From JAHDCE01 sp051275765 (lineage in GTDB: Bacteria; Bacteroidota; Bacteroidia; Chitinophagales; Saprospiraceae), in contig JBNMOV010000331.1 of NCBI GenBank assembly GCA_051275765.1, positions 1 through 5,747 of the forward strand: DNA of 5,747 nt. Reading direction: 5' to 3'. Each line of letters starts with the position of its first letter. The first letter of the stretch is position 1. A model generated the notes under the pieces. That model was given only the letters and a program-made list of their open reading frames with translations, had not been told where the DNA came from and searched no databases. Made by a program: the position numbers and the translations under genes. Shown piece after piece: positions 5,258-5,747 of the stretch.

Positions 5258-5747
5258 TTATTTCTTCGCTTCTATATAAATAGAAATCTTATTATGAGTA
5301 TTATCAAAAAGACCAACATTCCTCATGACGGCTGCTTGGCTTTGTCCGAACCCTGAAAGTTGTATATTAGAAAAACCTGCTTTTTCTAGCATTCTTTCTA
5401 GCTTGTTTTTATTCCACCAATTAATATGATTACCAGAATACTTTTTTTGTATTTTTAAATCACATTTATCCATGCAAAAATTGAGTGCAGTTTCGTAAGG
5501 ATTATTATTAAAAATAGCCTTTAATTCCTTATCGTCAATAGGGTTTTTAATTCCATCCTTATGCAAAGTGGAAGTATTGGATGCAAAATGATGTAAGAAT
5601 AATTGTTCGATAGAACTTTTGTTCATAGGTCTAGAAATGTGCATTTTTTCCATGCCTTTCTGAGAACTGAACCAATCCGTCCAATAGAAATAAGCACGAT
5701 CATTAGCCAAATAAGCACGATAAGCTAAATCTATATTAGGTGTAGCA
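5258..5747 (-). CDS. SAM-dependent methyltransferase, C-terminal part (5' end outside window)
   Basis: The reading frame runs open to the right edge, giving the last 162 residues of a protein whose start lies beyond 5747. A TTG at 5710 is in frame, but coding sequence continues upstream of it (reading ATPNIDLAYRAYLANDRAY), so it is not the start. The ending NHINWWNKNKLERMLEKAGF, then SGFGQSQAAVMRN, LFDNTHNKISIYIEAKK, matches my memory of the C-terminus of class I methyltransferases in bacterial polysaccharide loci, where W-x-x-x-L-x-x-L-x-x-AGF is followed by a GQS...LFD...ISLYVEA tail. The SAM-binding N-terminal motifs are not visible, so the assignment rests on this tail. The stop TAA lies 7 bases before the transporter ATG, so the genes are almost certainly co-transcribed. 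There are no membrane segments in the visible part. Probably methylates a sugar or lipid-linked intermediate. Confidence 0.72.
   Translation of the reverse strand, partial: ATPNIDLAYRAYLANDRAYFYWTDWFSSQKGMEKMHISRPMNKSSIEQLFLHHFASNTSTLHKDGIKNPIDDKELKAIFNNNPYETALNFCMDKCDLKIQKKYSGNHINWWNKNKLERMLEKAGFSNIQLSGFGQSQAAVMRNVGLFDNTHNKISIYIEAKK

Noticed and set aside
5708..5710. TTG as the start of the rightmost methyltransferase gene
   Set aside because: The frame stays open and protein-like from there to the window edge, so the gene is truncated by the window rather than starting here.
1..5747. CRISPR array, tRNA or rRNA gene, insertion sequence, toxin-antitoxin pair or phage gene
   Set aside because: I looked for spaced direct repeats, cloverleaf-like segments, transposase motifs and small paired open frames on both strands and found none that hold up.

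Overview
The window is an AT-rich stretch of a bacterial chromosome, most likely from a Bacteroidota species. Three things point there. The pseudouridine synthase at the left end carries the insertions I associate with Bacteroidota RluD proteins (an FPEGDLGK segment, and an ILKGT...YKQFV...KLLPRQALHAK segment). The starts have A/T-rich leaders without clear Shine-Dalgarno sequences. The intergenic gaps hold AAGGGG/CCCTAAA-type palindromic sequence of a kind common in that phylum. No lower rank can be supported from the sequence alone.

Layout. From the left edge to 727 on the + strand is the 3' part of an rluD-like housekeeping gene. It runs convergently into everything else. The gap 728-832 has no gene but holds two perfect inverted repeats back to back: an AT-rich one straddling the rluD stop codon and a 16-bp-arm GC-richer one at 754-791. 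Together they probably form the transcription barrier between the two converging units. From 833 to the right edge there are five co-directional - strand genes. In transcription order they are the 3' part of a SAM-dependent methyltransferase (5258-5747, cut by the window edge), a full-length ABC exporter/flippase resembling PglK (3469-5250), two dissimilar FkbM-family methyltransferases (2651-3469 and 1711-2637), and a phytanoyl-CoA dioxygenase (PhyH)-like Fe(II)/2-oxoglutarate oxygenase (833-1621). The first four are packed tightly (gaps of 7 and 13 bases and one 1-base TAATG overlap). The last is separated by an 89-base gap holding a second, degenerate copy of the AAGGGG-type repeat.

How the genes fit together (inference). 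The - strand operon looks like the distal end of a surface-glycan, glycolipid or glycoprotein locus. The ABC protein would flip or export a lipid-linked saccharide, and the three methyltransferases and the oxygenase would decorate it. No glycosyltransferase, polymerase or sugar-nucleotide gene lies inside the window, so the glycan assignment rests on family associations; the remainder of such a locus would have to lie beyond 5747. Sampled lines drop from about 35-47% G+C in the rluD gene to about 23-42% in the - strand cluster, which fits a variable accessory locus bordering a conserved gene.

I see no tRNA, rRNA, CRISPR array, insertion sequence or phage gene. Nothing here is clearly a new system. 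The most unusual parts are the methyltransferase/oxygenase set around one flippase, the unassigned C-terminal tail on one FkbM protein, and the paired palindromes between the convergent units.
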